A DNA stretch of 64,000 nucleotides, taken from an uncultured Muribaculaceae bacterium. GTDB lineage: Bacteria; Bacteroidota; Bacteroidia; Bacteroidales; Muribaculaceae. Below the pieces are notes generated by a model, which did no database searches, was not told where the DNA came from, and saw only the letters and a list, made by a program, of their open reading frames with translations. Each line of letters begins with the position of its first letter. Position 1 is the first letter of the stretch. Made by a program: the position numbers and the translations under genes. The stretch spans positions 124,001 to 188,000 of the forward strand of contig CAJOFM010000004.1 in NCBI GenBank assembly GCA_905233915.1, read 5' to 3'. This document shows positions 20,504 through 29,462 of this stretch, piece after piece.

Positions 20504-20905
20504 TTATTGGCGCAGTGAATAGCGCATAGACTTGATTTCCTGCACGTTATTGATGATGCTGATGGTGCCCAAGGTCATCAGCAACGAGAGGACTGAGACG
20601 ATGATCAGTCGGGAGTTGTCGCACAGCCATTCCAGGAAAAAGACATGATGTGTATCGAAATTAAAGACTGGAATACTGGTCGGCGACGTGAGGAGATAAG
20701 CGATAGCAATACCTCCAACGATGAGTCCTGATAGAAACGCCACCATCGCAGCCATCTTGTAGCGACGCAGGGTCGCTTCCTGATGCTGCTTGATATACTC
20801 CACGGCATCCAAGCGCTTGGTAAGTGATACCATGAAGGCGTCACGGTCGTCGAAATGCGGTTTCTGGGCGAGGAAGAGATCCTCAAGGGCTTTATCTTTG
20901 TTCAT
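20504..20905 (-). CDS. Two-TM protein downstream of an ECF sigma factor (candidate sigma regulator)
   Basis: Starts inside the sigma stop; soluble N-term and two hydrophobic segments. Confidence 0.6.
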   Translation of the reverse strand: MNKDKALEDLFLAQKPHFDDRDAFMVSLTKRLDAVEYIKQHQEATLRRYKMAAMVAFLSGLIVGGIAIAYLLTSPTSIPVFNFDTHHVFFLEWLCDNSRLIIVSVLSLLMTLGTISIINNVQEIKSMRYSLRQ

Positions 20906-21378
20906 AACTGTAGTCTTGCTTTAAGTTTGTCACGCCCCCGGGAGAGTTGTTGCTTGACGGCACCGTCAGTTGTATCGGTAATCGCGGCAATCTCCTTGAT
21001 GCTGTATCCGTTGAGGTAAAACAGTGTGATAGCCGAGCGCTCCTTGGGCGGCAGGGTGCGCAGGGCAAGGTAGAGGTCCTGGTGTTCAAACGAAGCATCG
21101 GCCTCGTTGCCGCCGATGAAGGTCCGTGCCTCGTCGATGCTGTCCATCGTGCGGCATCCCGCCTTGTGGTTGAGGAAGGTGTTATAGGCAATCTTGAACA
21201 GCCACGAGCGGAACTTCCCTTTATTCTGGTAGCCCGCCAACGAGAGGTAGGCCTTGACCAGGGCATCCTGGGCCAAGTCATCGGCAACGCTCTTGTTGCC
21301 GCAGCACAGGGCGAGCAAGAAACCTCGCAGGGCCTCTTGCTCACGCTCCACATGCGTTATGAAGACTTCTCGCGTCAC
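20902..21378 (-). CDS. RNA polymerase ECF-type sigma-70 factor
   Basis: DDLAQDALVKAYLSLAGYQNKGKFRSWLFKIAYNTFLN; ERSAITLFYLNGYSIKEIAAITDTTDGAVKQQLSRGRDKL. Confidence 0.93.
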   Translation of the reverse strand: MTREVFITHVEREQEALRGFLLALCCGNKSVADDLAQDALVKAYLSLAGYQNKGKFRSWLFKIAYNTFLNHKAGCRTMDSIDEARTFIGGNEADASFEHQDLYLALRTLPPKERSAITLFYLNGYSIKEIAAITDTTDGAVKQQLSRGRDKLKARLQL

Positions 21379-21381
21379 AGG

Positions 21382-21828
21382 TTATTCTTGTGTCGTAACT
21401 CTTTTCTCCTCAGCCTCTATCTCCTTGGCGAGCATCTTCTTGCCCACGAAATAATTCACAAGGAAAGCGATACCCACCCCGAGGGCAATCAAGCCGAAGC
21501 AAACGGCAGTCATCGGGTCATCGGTGCCGCCAAGCTGGTTAGTTCCAAGATAGATGCCAAAGCCGATCAATCCGAAGCCAAGCAGCGTGGCGAGGCATCC
21601 CCACAGCAGCTTCGCGAGCAGTTTCTCCTTCAACAGTTTCCCATTGCGCGACATCTTCTTCATGATCTCTTCGATATCCATTTCAGGATTCTTCTCAATT
21701 GCGGCCAGCACGATTTTTGTGCGTTGGTTGGCTGCATTCATCTTTTCTCGGATTCCAAACCACACGAGCATAATGGGAAGAACGCAACCACATGCTATCG
21801 GCACTATAATTTCAGCAAGATGTTCCAT
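21382..21828 (-). CDS. DUF6249-like membrane protein
   Basis: Three TM segments; 4 bp upstream of the sigma gene. Confidence 0.6.
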   Translation of the reverse strand: MEHLAEIIVPIACGCVLPIMLVWFGIREKMNAANQRTKIVLAAIEKNPEMDIEEIMKKMSRNGKLLKEKLLAKLLWGCLATLLGFGLIGFGIYLGTNQLGGTDDPMTAVCFGLIALGVGIAFLVNYFVGKKMLAKEIEAEEKRVTTQE

Positions 21829-22034
21829 TTTCTTTTATTGTTTTTAATTGTTATACTTTAGTTTTCTTGAACCAGTTCCCTCGCTTGAGCTCGGGTTCTG
21901 CGGGCTGCGCCTCAGCAATCACATGCGCGCTTGCATTGCGTTCGGCTTGCACCACAGTTCACTCATATAACAAGCCAGGACGCCAAAAGGTGACATCCAT
22001 GGCTGTTTTTTTGCAAAGAATTTCCAAAATCCCG

Positions 22035-23123
22035 TTATAGCAAGCCTTGGATGAAGTCGGCCATCATCTGGTCGTGGCGGCGCACGTCGTGGTAGAGAGC
22101 CAGCTGGTTGCGGGTGCGGTCCAGGTTGTGGGTCGGATACTTGATTTTATAGTAGGTGTCACCGTTGATGTAGTCGGTCAAGAAGCGCACGCATTGCATG
22201 AAGGGGAACAGCGCCACAGCATAGGGCAGATGCTCCACCTCGATGGGCGTGAGGAACTCGCTCGCCGACTCCAGGTAACCTTTGGTAAAGGCCTTGAAGA
22301 TGGCTTCGTTGAAGCCCACGTGCGACAGGTCGGGGTCGTCCTCGGCTGTGAAGTTGGCCCCTGTGCGCAGGAAGTCGCCGTAGTCCGAGAAGATGAACGA
22401 CGGCATCACCGTGTCGAGGTCGATGACGCACAGCACCTGGCCATCACGGTCAAACAGCATGTTGTTGACCTTGGTGTCGCAGTGGCAGATGCGCTTGGGC
22501 AGTTTGCCCTCACGGTGGAGGCGCTCGGCCTTGCACATCTCGGCGGCATCGCGTTCCAGTTCATCAACGATGTCACGCACCTCGTCAAGACGGCCCGCGG
22601 CATCGTTGGCAACTGCCTCGCGCAACTGACGCATGCGCAGTTCCATGTTGTGGAAGTCAGGGATGGTCTCGCCCAACGGCTCGGGCACATCGACCAGCAT
22701 TTTCTCGAAGTTGCCGAATGCCTTGCCGCAATCATAGGCGCTCTCGGGTGTGACGGCCTCGTTAGTGACCGTGTCGGGGATATACACCATCACGCGCCAG
22801 TAGCGGTCGGCCTCGTCGCGGTAGTAGGTTTTGCCGTCTCGGGCCTTGACGAACTGCAACACCTTGCGGTCAATATCAGTGGAGCCTGCAGCTTCCAGTT
22901 TGCTGCGGATGTGGGCAGTCACCACCTCGATGTTGTGCTGCAGCAGGTCCACGTCCTGGAAAATGGCGTTGTTGATGCCCTGCAACACATAGTCGGGCAA
23001 CTCGCCCTCAGTAACCACGCGGTAGGTGTCGTTGATGAGCCCGTTACCAAGCGGCTTAACCTCCTTGACCGCCCCTTTTATCTCAAATTGCGCCAGAATG
23101 CCGGCAATATCCATTGTTTCCAT
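22035..23123 (-). CDS. Aminoglycoside phosphotransferase-family sugar kinase (N-acetylhexosamine kinase-like)
   Basis: PLGNGLINDTYRV; CHCDTKVNNMLFDRDGQVLCVIDLDTVMPSFIFSDYGD. Confidence 0.78.
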   Translation of the reverse strand: METMDIAGILAQFEIKGAVKEVKPLGNGLINDTYRVVTEGELPDYVLQGINNAIFQDVDLLQHNIEVVTAHIRSKLEAAGSTDIDRKVLQFVKARDGKTYYRDEADRYWRVMVYIPDTVTNEAVTPESAYDCGKAFGNFEKMLVDVPEPLGETIPDFHNMELRMRQLREAVANDAAGRLDEVRDIVDELERDAAEMCKAERLHREGKLPKRICHCDTKVNNMLFDRDGQVLCVIDLDTVMPSFIFSDYGDFLRTGANFTAEDDPDLSHVGFNEAIFKAFTKGYLESASEFLTPIEVEHLPYAVALFPFMQCVRFLTDYINGDTYYKIKYPTHNLDRTRNQLALYHDVRRHDQMMADFIQGLL

Positions 23124-23147
23124 TATTTAGTTTTTAGTCCCTAATTC

Positions 23148-23249
23148 CTAGACAACCTAGATAATCTAGACAATCTAGATGGTCTAGAGAAGATAACTTC
23201 TAACTCCTCACTCCTAACTCCTCACTCCTAACTCCTAACTCCTCACTTT
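23148..23249. repeat. Intercistronic tandem tracts: 9-bp CTAGAnnnn (4.5 units) then 7-bp TMACTCC (7 units)
   Basis: CTAGACAAC CTAGATAAT CTAGACAAT CTAGATGGT CTAGA; TAACTCC TCACTCC TAACTCC TCACTCC TAACTCC TAACTCC TCACTTT. Confidence 0.9.
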
Positions 23250-24769
23250 TAATGCTTTTCCCAATACTTGGCCCCCTTGGCTTTCAACTGCTCGGTGAAG
23301 GCTTCAGCGACGGCACGTGTGGCGGCTTCGTCCTCGGGCTTGGCCCAGGCATGGCGGTATCCACGGAACCTGCTCCACTCGCCTCGAGTGAAATCAGGCA
23401 CCTGTACGGGCTTGTTCCCGTTGTTCATCGAGAGGGAGCCCAATTCGGCCAAACAGCACCACTCGGCCAGGTCATACACGTCAATGTCGAGCGGCAGTCC
23501 GTTCTGCAGACAATAGACCAAGCGCGAGTCCATGATGAAGTCCATGCCGCCATGGCCGCCCACTTCCTTGGCCTCTTCGCCATAGCGTTTCACGAGCGGT
23601 GAGGTGAACGACTTCAGGAGAGTTTCGGTATCTTCTTTGCTCAGGTAGGAATGGCCAGTGTAGTCCTTGCTGACGTTAACACCTGCCTTTGCCAACACGT
23701 CCTTCGCTAGCGCAAAGCCCTCAACGGGATATTTGTTGACAAAGCCCTTGGTGCCGGTGAGCTGATACATTCGGTTATAGGGCTGCGGCGTCATCACGTT
23801 GTGATGAATCTCGATAACCTTGCCTTTCTCGGTGGAGATGAGCGTGGTGGTGTGGTCGCCGTTCTTGAAGTCGGGGCAATACTCGCCTGTGCGAGCCTTG
23901 TACAGTTCCTGGCCATTAAAGGAGCGGGTATCCATCGCCACTAGCGTTCTCATGCGGTCGCCGCGGTGAAGGTTAAGCACTTGAGCGATGGGTCCCAGAC
24001 CGTGGGTGGGATAAACATCACCGCGGAACTTGCTGTTATAGTCCAGGCGCCAGCCCAACTTGTCATCGTCACCGCGTTTCCAATACTCGTCCCAATAGGG
24101 CGACAACTCGTGGCGGTAGGCCCCTTGCACGTAGATGACCTCGCCCAGCAGGCCACGCTGCGCCATGTAGAGCGAATTAAGTTCAAAGAAGTCATAGCAG
24201 CAGTTCTCAAGCATCATCACATGCAGGCGCTTGCTCTCGCTCAGGTTGATGAGCGACCATATCTCGGTCAGGTTCATTGCCGAGGGCACTTCGATGGCGA
24301 CGTGATGGCCATGCTCAAGCGCCTCACGCGCAATCAGGTAATGGTGCAGCCAGTCGGTGGCGATATACACCATGTCGATGTCGGTGCGTTTACACAACTC
24401 TTTATAGCCATACTCGCCATAATAGACGTCGGCAGCGGGCATGGAGGCTTTGCGCAGGATTTCCTGGCAGGCCTCGGCACGGTCGCGCTCGTGGTCACAC
24501 AGGGCCTTCACCTCGATGCCGGGGATGTGGGTCCAGCGCTCTACAGCGTCGGGTCCACGCATTCCCAGGCCCACAAACGCCACTCTCACAACGGGGATTT
24601 TCTCGACCGTCATTCCCAAGGCCGACCGCTGGCCCGCTGGGCGCTGCGGCACCTCGGTGACGATGGTCCCGTCTTGGATGGTGTAGGGCCAGTTGAACTG
24701 TCCCCACGCGTTAAACGGCAGCACGGCAATCGCTGCCAACACAAGTGCAATGATATAACTCTTTTTCAT
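23249..24769 (-). CDS. Gfo/Idh/MocA family GH109-like alpha-N-acetylgalactosaminidase
   Basis: Signal peptide; VAFVGLGMRGPDAVERWTHIPGIEVKALCDHERDRAEACQEIL; ATDWLHHYLIAREALEHGHHVAIEVPSAMNLTEIWSLI. Confidence 0.88.
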   Translation of the reverse strand: MKKSYIIALVLAAIAVLPFNAWGQFNWPYTIQDGTIVTEVPQRPAGQRSALGMTVEKIPVVRVAFVGLGMRGPDAVERWTHIPGIEVKALCDHERDRAEACQEILRKASMPAADVYYGEYGYKELCKRTDIDMVYIATDWLHHYLIAREALEHGHHVAIEVPSAMNLTEIWSLINLSESKRLHVMMLENCCYDFFELNSLYMAQRGLLGEVIYVQGAYRHELSPYWDEYWKRGDDDKLGWRLDYNSKFRGDVYPTHGLGPIAQVLNLHRGDRMRTLVAMDTRSFNGQELYKARTGEYCPDFKNGDHTTTLISTEKGKVIEIHHNVMTPQPYNRMYQLTGTKGFVNKYPVEGFALAKDVLAKAGVNVSKDYTGHSYLSKEDTETLLKSFTSPLVKRYGEEAKEVGGHGGMDFIMDSRLVYCLQNGLPLDIDVYDLAEWCCLAELGSLSMNNGNKPVQVPDFTRGEWSRFRGYRHAWAKPEDEAATRAVAEAFTEQLKAKGAKYWEKH

Positions 24770-24775
24770 AATCTA

Positions 24776-25480
24776 TTATTTTAATTTCCATCCATAATCG
24801 CCATGATAGATCATCTGGCGGGTCATGCCGCCGTCAATACAGATGTTCTCGCCCGTGATGAAGCCCGCCTTGTCAGAACAGAGGAACAGTACCATGTTGG
24901 CGATATCCATGGGATTGCCTACCCGACCGACAGGCTGTTGAATGGCATCGGGTCCTTGATAAACGGTACCGGCTGTGTCAATCCAGCCTGGAGAAATGGA
25001 GTTGACCCGGACTCGCTCGGCAAGGCTGACGGCCAGTGCATGGGTCAAGGCTGCAATTCCGCCTTTGGCCGCGGTGTAACTCTCGGTCTGGGGCTGGCTC
25101 ATGCGGTCGCGGGAAGAGGAGATGTTCACGATAGCAGCCCCTGGGGCAAAGTAGGGAGAGAAGAGTTTAGTGAGGTAAAACGGAGCGGTGACTCCAACGC
25201 TCAGCGCATACTGGAACTCCTCGTAGCTGCACTCGTCGAGCCCCTTCATCAATGGCAAGGCATTATTGATGAGATAGTCCACATGGCCATGTTTCTTGAT
25301 GACCTCTCTTGCAAAATCCTCCAGCACTTGTTTGTCGGCGATGTCACCCACAAAGTGACTTCCTGCCCGCTTGTCAATCACGCAGAGATGTGCGCCAGCC
25401 TCGCTGAAGGCCTCGGCAATGCAACGCCCTATACCCTGTGCGCCACCCGTCACGACAGCTATTTTATCTTTGAAATCCAT
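24776..25480 (-). CDS. SDR family oxidoreductase
   Basis: AVVTGGAQGIGRCIAEAFSEAGA; ESYTAAKGGIAALTHALAVSLAERVRVNSISPGWIDT. Confidence 0.9.
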   Translation of the reverse strand: MDFKDKIAVVTGGAQGIGRCIAEAFSEAGAHLCVIDKRAGSHFVGDIADKQVLEDFAREVIKKHGHVDYLINNALPLMKGLDECSYEEFQYALSVGVTAPFYLTKLFSPYFAPGAAIVNISSSRDRMSQPQTESYTAAKGGIAALTHALAVSLAERVRVNSISPGWIDTAGTVYQGPDAIQQPVGRVGNPMDIANMVLFLCSDKAGFITGENICIDGGMTRQMIYHGDYGWKLK

Positions 25481-25596
25481 GCTTATTGTGGCATTTGATG
25501 ATCAATTTACGGGAACAAATATAGCAATAATTCAGCACTTTACCCACTGAGTCCCAAATTTTCAGAAGAAAATTATCAAAACCCACCCCAGTTATG

Positions 25597-25965
25597 CTAC
25601 ACCCCACCTTCCACCACCAAAATGTCATCAAAATCTTCTCTAAGTGTACTGTCAAAGGTTGGGACCCGAGTCAGCACGACGAATTTGCCAGCACACGAGT
25701 CGGTGTTGTACTGCAGCCCGCTGCCGTAGCACACCTCGGCATTGAACATCTGGCAGGTGGCGAGGGTTTCGTCACTCTCGATCAGGTTGATGATGTGGTA
25801 CGGCATGTTGTTATCGCTTCCCCATGGGATGTAGGACAGCGATTTGTCGATGATCGTCGGCACGATGTCCACGTCTTCCTTGAACACCTTGCCGCTGTCG
25901 GTCTTGAAAGCGGCCGATGCGTTGAGCACCGGGATTGTTTCTACACTATTAAAATTTAACTCCAT
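25597..25965 (-). CDS. Short phage portal-like N-terminal fragment (mobile-element remnant, putative)
   Basis: DIVPTIIDKSLSYIPWGSDNNMPYHIINLIESDETLATCQMFNAEVCYGSGLQY; GC-rich next to the AT-rich cassette. Confidence 0.45.
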   Translation of the reverse strand: MELNFNSVETIPVLNASAAFKTDSGKVFKEDVDIVPTIIDKSLSYIPWGSDNNMPYHIINLIESDETLATCQMFNAEVCYGSGLQYNTDSCAGKFVVLTRVPTFDSTLREDFDDILVVEGGV

Positions 25966-26027
25966 AATCTCGCGGTTTAAGTTTCCGCAAAAGTATGGAG
26001 TCTGTTCGATTGTCTAAAAGACAAAGA

Positions 26028-26744
26028 TTATTTGATCTCTAGATTTGATGACTTTGTTAATATGCTAACAATCTCATTTTCGCAACTAAGGGAAAGAATT
26101 CCGTCTGAATCTGAATTAATAGTGATAAATTCCCAGTTCTTTCCACCATTGCCAGAATGTGCTATACACTTTTCAAGTTTCTTTGGCATTAAGGCAAAAT
26201 CACGAGCATCTATGAATATCGTTGAGCCAAAAGATATAAAAACTTCATCTTGTGATACGACTTTGTCAAAAAACACAGGTACACATGCCACTATCTCCCA
26301 ATCCTGTTTTGCGGCAAGATCTGTTAATTCTCCAACTTTATCAGTATCTCTGAAATACTGTTCCCAGATTTCTTCTTCAGATAAATTAGGAAACATTCTC
26401 TTGTGATAACTAACGGCATCTTTAAATGTATATCTTTTACATCCTTCGATGTCGTGCATTGTTAACGCAGAAAAATATGTCTTATATTGACGGATTAAAT
26501 TTTCCTCTTCTTTCTTTCCACTGCAGTCTCTATCTTTTGTTCTTGCATAAATCATTTCTTCCGGGAGAGGGAATGGGCCTTTTTCCGTTGGCATTAGAAC
26601 AACGGTTTCATCATATGTTGTGATTTCGCAATTATCCAATTTAATCAGTTCGTGGGTTTGATTATCTGTATTACCAGAACATGAAACAAATAGACAAAAG
26701 CAAATCAAAAAACAAAATATAAGCGCAAGCCTTCTGGTCACCAT
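26028..26744 (-). CDS. Lipoprotein of unknown function (AT-rich cassette)
   Basis: Lipobox FVSCSGN; 238 aa. Confidence 0.7.
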   Translation of the reverse strand: MVTRRLALIFCFLICFCLFVSCSGNTDNQTHELIKLDNCEITTYDETVVLMPTEKGPFPLPEEMIYARTKDRDCSGKKEEENLIRQYKTYFSALTMHDIEGCKRYTFKDAVSYHKRMFPNLSEEEIWEQYFRDTDKVGELTDLAAKQDWEIVACVPVFFDKVVSQDEVFISFGSTIFIDARDFALMPKKLEKCIAHSGNGGKNWEFITINSDSDGILSLSCENEIVSILTKSSNLEIK

Positions 26745-26746
26745 CT

Positions 26747-27445
26747 TTAATAATCCATTATTGCGTTGATTACATCTTCATTATAAACACCGCTTAGGAT
26801 GTTTGGAACTTCATCATCATACGACAAAAAAGTCCAAGTTGAACCGTTATCAGGCGATATTCCTAATGTCTTTTCAAAAGGCGACAAATGCAATGACTTG
26901 CCATTTTTTCCAGTCAAATTAGTCGTGTTAGTAAAAACAATAAAAATGTTATCGCCATCATCTACTCTTCTCACTAAAGATGGGACAACCATTGTAATCT
27001 TAACTCCTCTTTGCTTAAAACTTTCTTGAAACTCATTCATATCTCTAGCCATCATCTCGGCAATATCATTTAATTCAAAATGCTCACCATCTGCTTCTGC
27101 TAATTTCTGAATATGCTTCAAGGCATCCTTATTGAAATACTCTAGACTTTTGCTATAATAACCGTCACTAATTGCTTTCGTATAGTCCGCGAATTGATTT
27201 AACATTTGCGTTTCGCACGGTCCATACTTATTTGAAGTATGTTCAACAAAACCAACTTTAAGCCCCTCTTGTATAGGTTGGTCTGACTCAAACTCGTTAG
27301 AAATCACGATTGAATCTGAGTATTGAGTAACAGCAACTTCGTTACCACTAGTTTTGTTACTGGAACTTTCTCCATTCGATGATTGATTGCTGCTACAACC
27401 CATCATCAATAAAATGAGCGGAATGATAAATAAAAACTTGTACAT
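26747..27445 (-). CDS. Lipoprotein of unknown function, possible paralog of 26028
   Basis: Lipobox LMMGCSS; 232 aa; similar C-terminal pattern. Confidence 0.7.
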   Translation of the reverse strand: MYKFLFIIPLILLMMGCSSNQSSNGESSSNKTSGNEVAVTQYSDSIVISNEFESDQPIQEGLKVGFVEHTSNKYGPCETQMLNQFADYTKAISDGYYSKSLEYFNKDALKHIQKLAEADGEHFELNDIAEMMARDMNEFQESFKQRGVKITMVVPSLVRRVDDGDNIFIVFTNTTNLTGKNGKSLHLSPFEKTLGISPDNGSTWTFLSYDDEVPNILSGVYNEDVINAIMDY

Positions 27446-27478
27446 GTCTGTAAGTGGTTAAGATTTATGAATAAATTA

Positions 27479-27670
27479 TCAAATAAAGAACGGCCAAAGC
27501 AAACCCTTGAATTCAGCGATGAATGGGTCAATCAGAATAGTTGTTAGAAAACTATCTTCTTTTGCCATTAACCACCAAAAATAAACAGCAAAGATCTCAG
27601 CTGATATTATATAAAGTACAACCAAAACCCCTAGAATGCCAGAGAAAAAATTATTAGAGTCCTTTGCCAT
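27479..27670 (-). CDS. Small membrane protein
   Basis: 63 aa with two hydrophobic segments. Confidence 0.5.
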   Translation of the reverse strand: MAKDSNNFFSGILGVLVVLYIISAEIFAVYFWWLMAKEDSFLTTILIDPFIAEFKGLLWPFFI

Positions 27671-27697
27671 GTTATAATATTAGTAAAAGATATCGTT

Positions 27698-28099
27698 TTA
27701 AGTAAACTTAGGTTTCTCGATGATGTCTTTTATGCTTGTCGGCAGCTTAGCATCTAATTCATAAAAAGATGGCCCACCGTCTAGCACATCTTTAATTTTA
27801 CTTTCTAATTCATCATCGTATAACTGTGATACTTTGCTCATAAGACGAGAAATAGTAGCGAATTGGACTTCCATCATTGTCATTTTTGTTTGATGACCAT
27901 TAATTGGCACAAAGACAATATTATTAGGAAGCCAATGGTTTTTTTCAATCATATCCGTGATGCCAACTTTACATATCCAGGCAGAAATAATCAGAAAAGA
28001 AGCATCAGGATCGTTCTCGTACCTATCAAGCATATTCTTGACATTTGCAACTGCATTGCCAAGCTTAGTTAATTGTTTAGCATTATTTAATAATCCCAT
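27698..28099 (-). CDS. Hypothetical protein
   Basis: 133 aa, AT-rich, in a same-strand run. Confidence 0.6.
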   Translation of the reverse strand: MGLLNNAKQLTKLGNAVANVKNMLDRYENDPDASFLIISAWICKVGITDMIEKNHWLPNNIVFVPINGHQTKMTMMEVQFATISRLMSKVSQLYDDELESKIKDVLDGGPSFYELDAKLPTSIKDIIEKPKFT

Positions 28100-28103
28100 T
28101 GTA

Positions 28104-28568
28104 TTAATTTAACAACCTGGACAACAAATTCGCTATAACTGTTGCTGGTAGCATAAACAACCCCACCATGCAACCGCTTCCAGAAGACGAGCTTCCCGTT
28201 TTAGGGGCACCTGATGGACAACCATCCATGCTATGACCATCTCCACGACCATTTGTTTTACTACACCCATAACATACATAAAAACGTCGGGATGGGTCGC
28301 GAGTGTCACTCCAGTAATATTTATAGACTGACATTGGAGCTCCACATGAAGGACAACGACCATTTTCCAATAGGCCTTGTTCTTTCAAAAAAGCCATCGC
28401 CTTGGGGTCATTAACCGGGCCCATCATGAATAAACGCATAAACTCATCTTCAAAGACTTCATATTCGTGACCCGACTCTCTGAAGCCATGTTCATTAAGT
28501 TCTTTTGCCATTAGCTTAAGATAATCCTTAAAACTAAGACTGTTGATGTAACTACTTGAGTATTTCAT
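28104..28568 (-). CDS. Zinc-ribbon protein with C-terminal hydrophobic segment
   Basis: CPSCGAPMSVYKYYWSDTRDPSRRFYVCYGCSKTNG then GCMVGLFMLPATVIANLL. Confidence 0.65.
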   Translation of the reverse strand: MKYSSSYINSLSFKDYLKLMAKELNEHGFRESGHEYEVFEDEFMRLFMMGPVNDPKAMAFLKEQGLLENGRCPSCGAPMSVYKYYWSDTRDPSRRFYVCYGCSKTNGRGDGHSMDGCPSGAPKTGSSSSGSGCMVGLFMLPATVIANLLSRLLN

Positions 28569-28575
28569 AGACGTA

Positions 28576-28983
28576 TTATTTAAATGTTGATGAAACGTTA
28601 TCCATATATTGTCTTGTGCCAGACTCTATCCTATCTATCATTTGTTGTTGATCCATAGTTTCAGGAAAAGTCCAGTCAAGTTTATGATTCCCGATGAAAA
28701 GATTCTTCATTTCAAAAGTCACAGTAATCTTATTGATTGAATGCTGGAAATGGAAAGCTATGCTTCCAGCAGCATTTTGCGTGCCAACACAAACATAATT
28801 ATTTGTTTCTTTAACAACACCTAGCCCAGAATCAGGGTCTATAAAATTGTCAATTAAAGTGCGATATTTGACTCTCATACCGCCTTGTTTTACCAATTTG
28901 TCATTTTCGTTATAAGAATCTTTTGCAAAATTGAATATCACTATTATAACAATAACAATGACAAATATAAGGAATGTACTCAT
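28576..28983 (-). CDS. N-terminally anchored protein of unknown function
   Basis: N-term TM helix plus about 110-aa domain. Confidence 0.65.
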   Translation of the reverse strand: MSTFLIFVIVIVIIVIFNFAKDSYNENDKLVKQGGMRVKYRTLIDNFIDPDSGLGVVKETNNYVCVGTQNAAGSIAFHFQHSINKITVTFEMKNLFIGNHKLDWTFPETMDQQQMIDRIESGTRQYMDNVSSTFK

Positions 28984-28997
28984 TTACAACAGATTAT

Positions 28998-29375
28998 TTA
29001 GTCAAAATAATAAGATATCTCTTGATATATTTGACTATCAGATTTAGACTTGCCAAACTTAAACTCTTTGAGAAGGGCCGAATTTTGAATGACTGCAACA
29101 TGAATTTGAGGTCCACCAAGTGCTGTAAAGCTTATGAACAATTCCTGTCCAGAATTGTTTTTGAATCTTATAGATTCGTCATAAGAACGCTCCATAACGA
29201 TAGTATGGTTTGGGTTCTGTAAAACAAGATTAACAAGGGTACCAAAATTTGCTCTTAAGCGATTTGCGGTCCCAGGAGTTTTAAGTGCGACAGCTTCTTT
29301 TTCATCAAGTTTCTTTCTAGAAATTGATACCCATATTAAAACAATAATGCAAAGAATAATAAGTAAAGTTTTCAT
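28998..29375 (-). CDS. N-terminally anchored protein of unknown function (possible paralog of 28576)
   Basis: N-term TM helix, same size and architecture. Confidence 0.65.
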   Translation of the reverse strand: MKTLLIILCIIVLIWVSISRKKLDEKEAVALKTPGTANRLRANFGTLVNLVLQNPNHTIVMERSYDESIRFKNNSGQELFISFTALGGPQIHVAVIQNSALLKEFKFGKSKSDSQIYQEISYYFD

Positions 29376-29462
29376 TTTTATTTATGTTTTATTTCTTAAC
29401 AACATTACTCAAATGCAAAAATAATATATTATTCTAAAATGGATTCATAATTGACAAATAAA

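Noticed and set aside
21840-22030. Possible tRNA or structured RNA in the gap near 21.9 kb
   Set aside because: No cloverleaf or T-loop GGTTCRANYCC pattern found; a decayed promoter motif explains part of it better.
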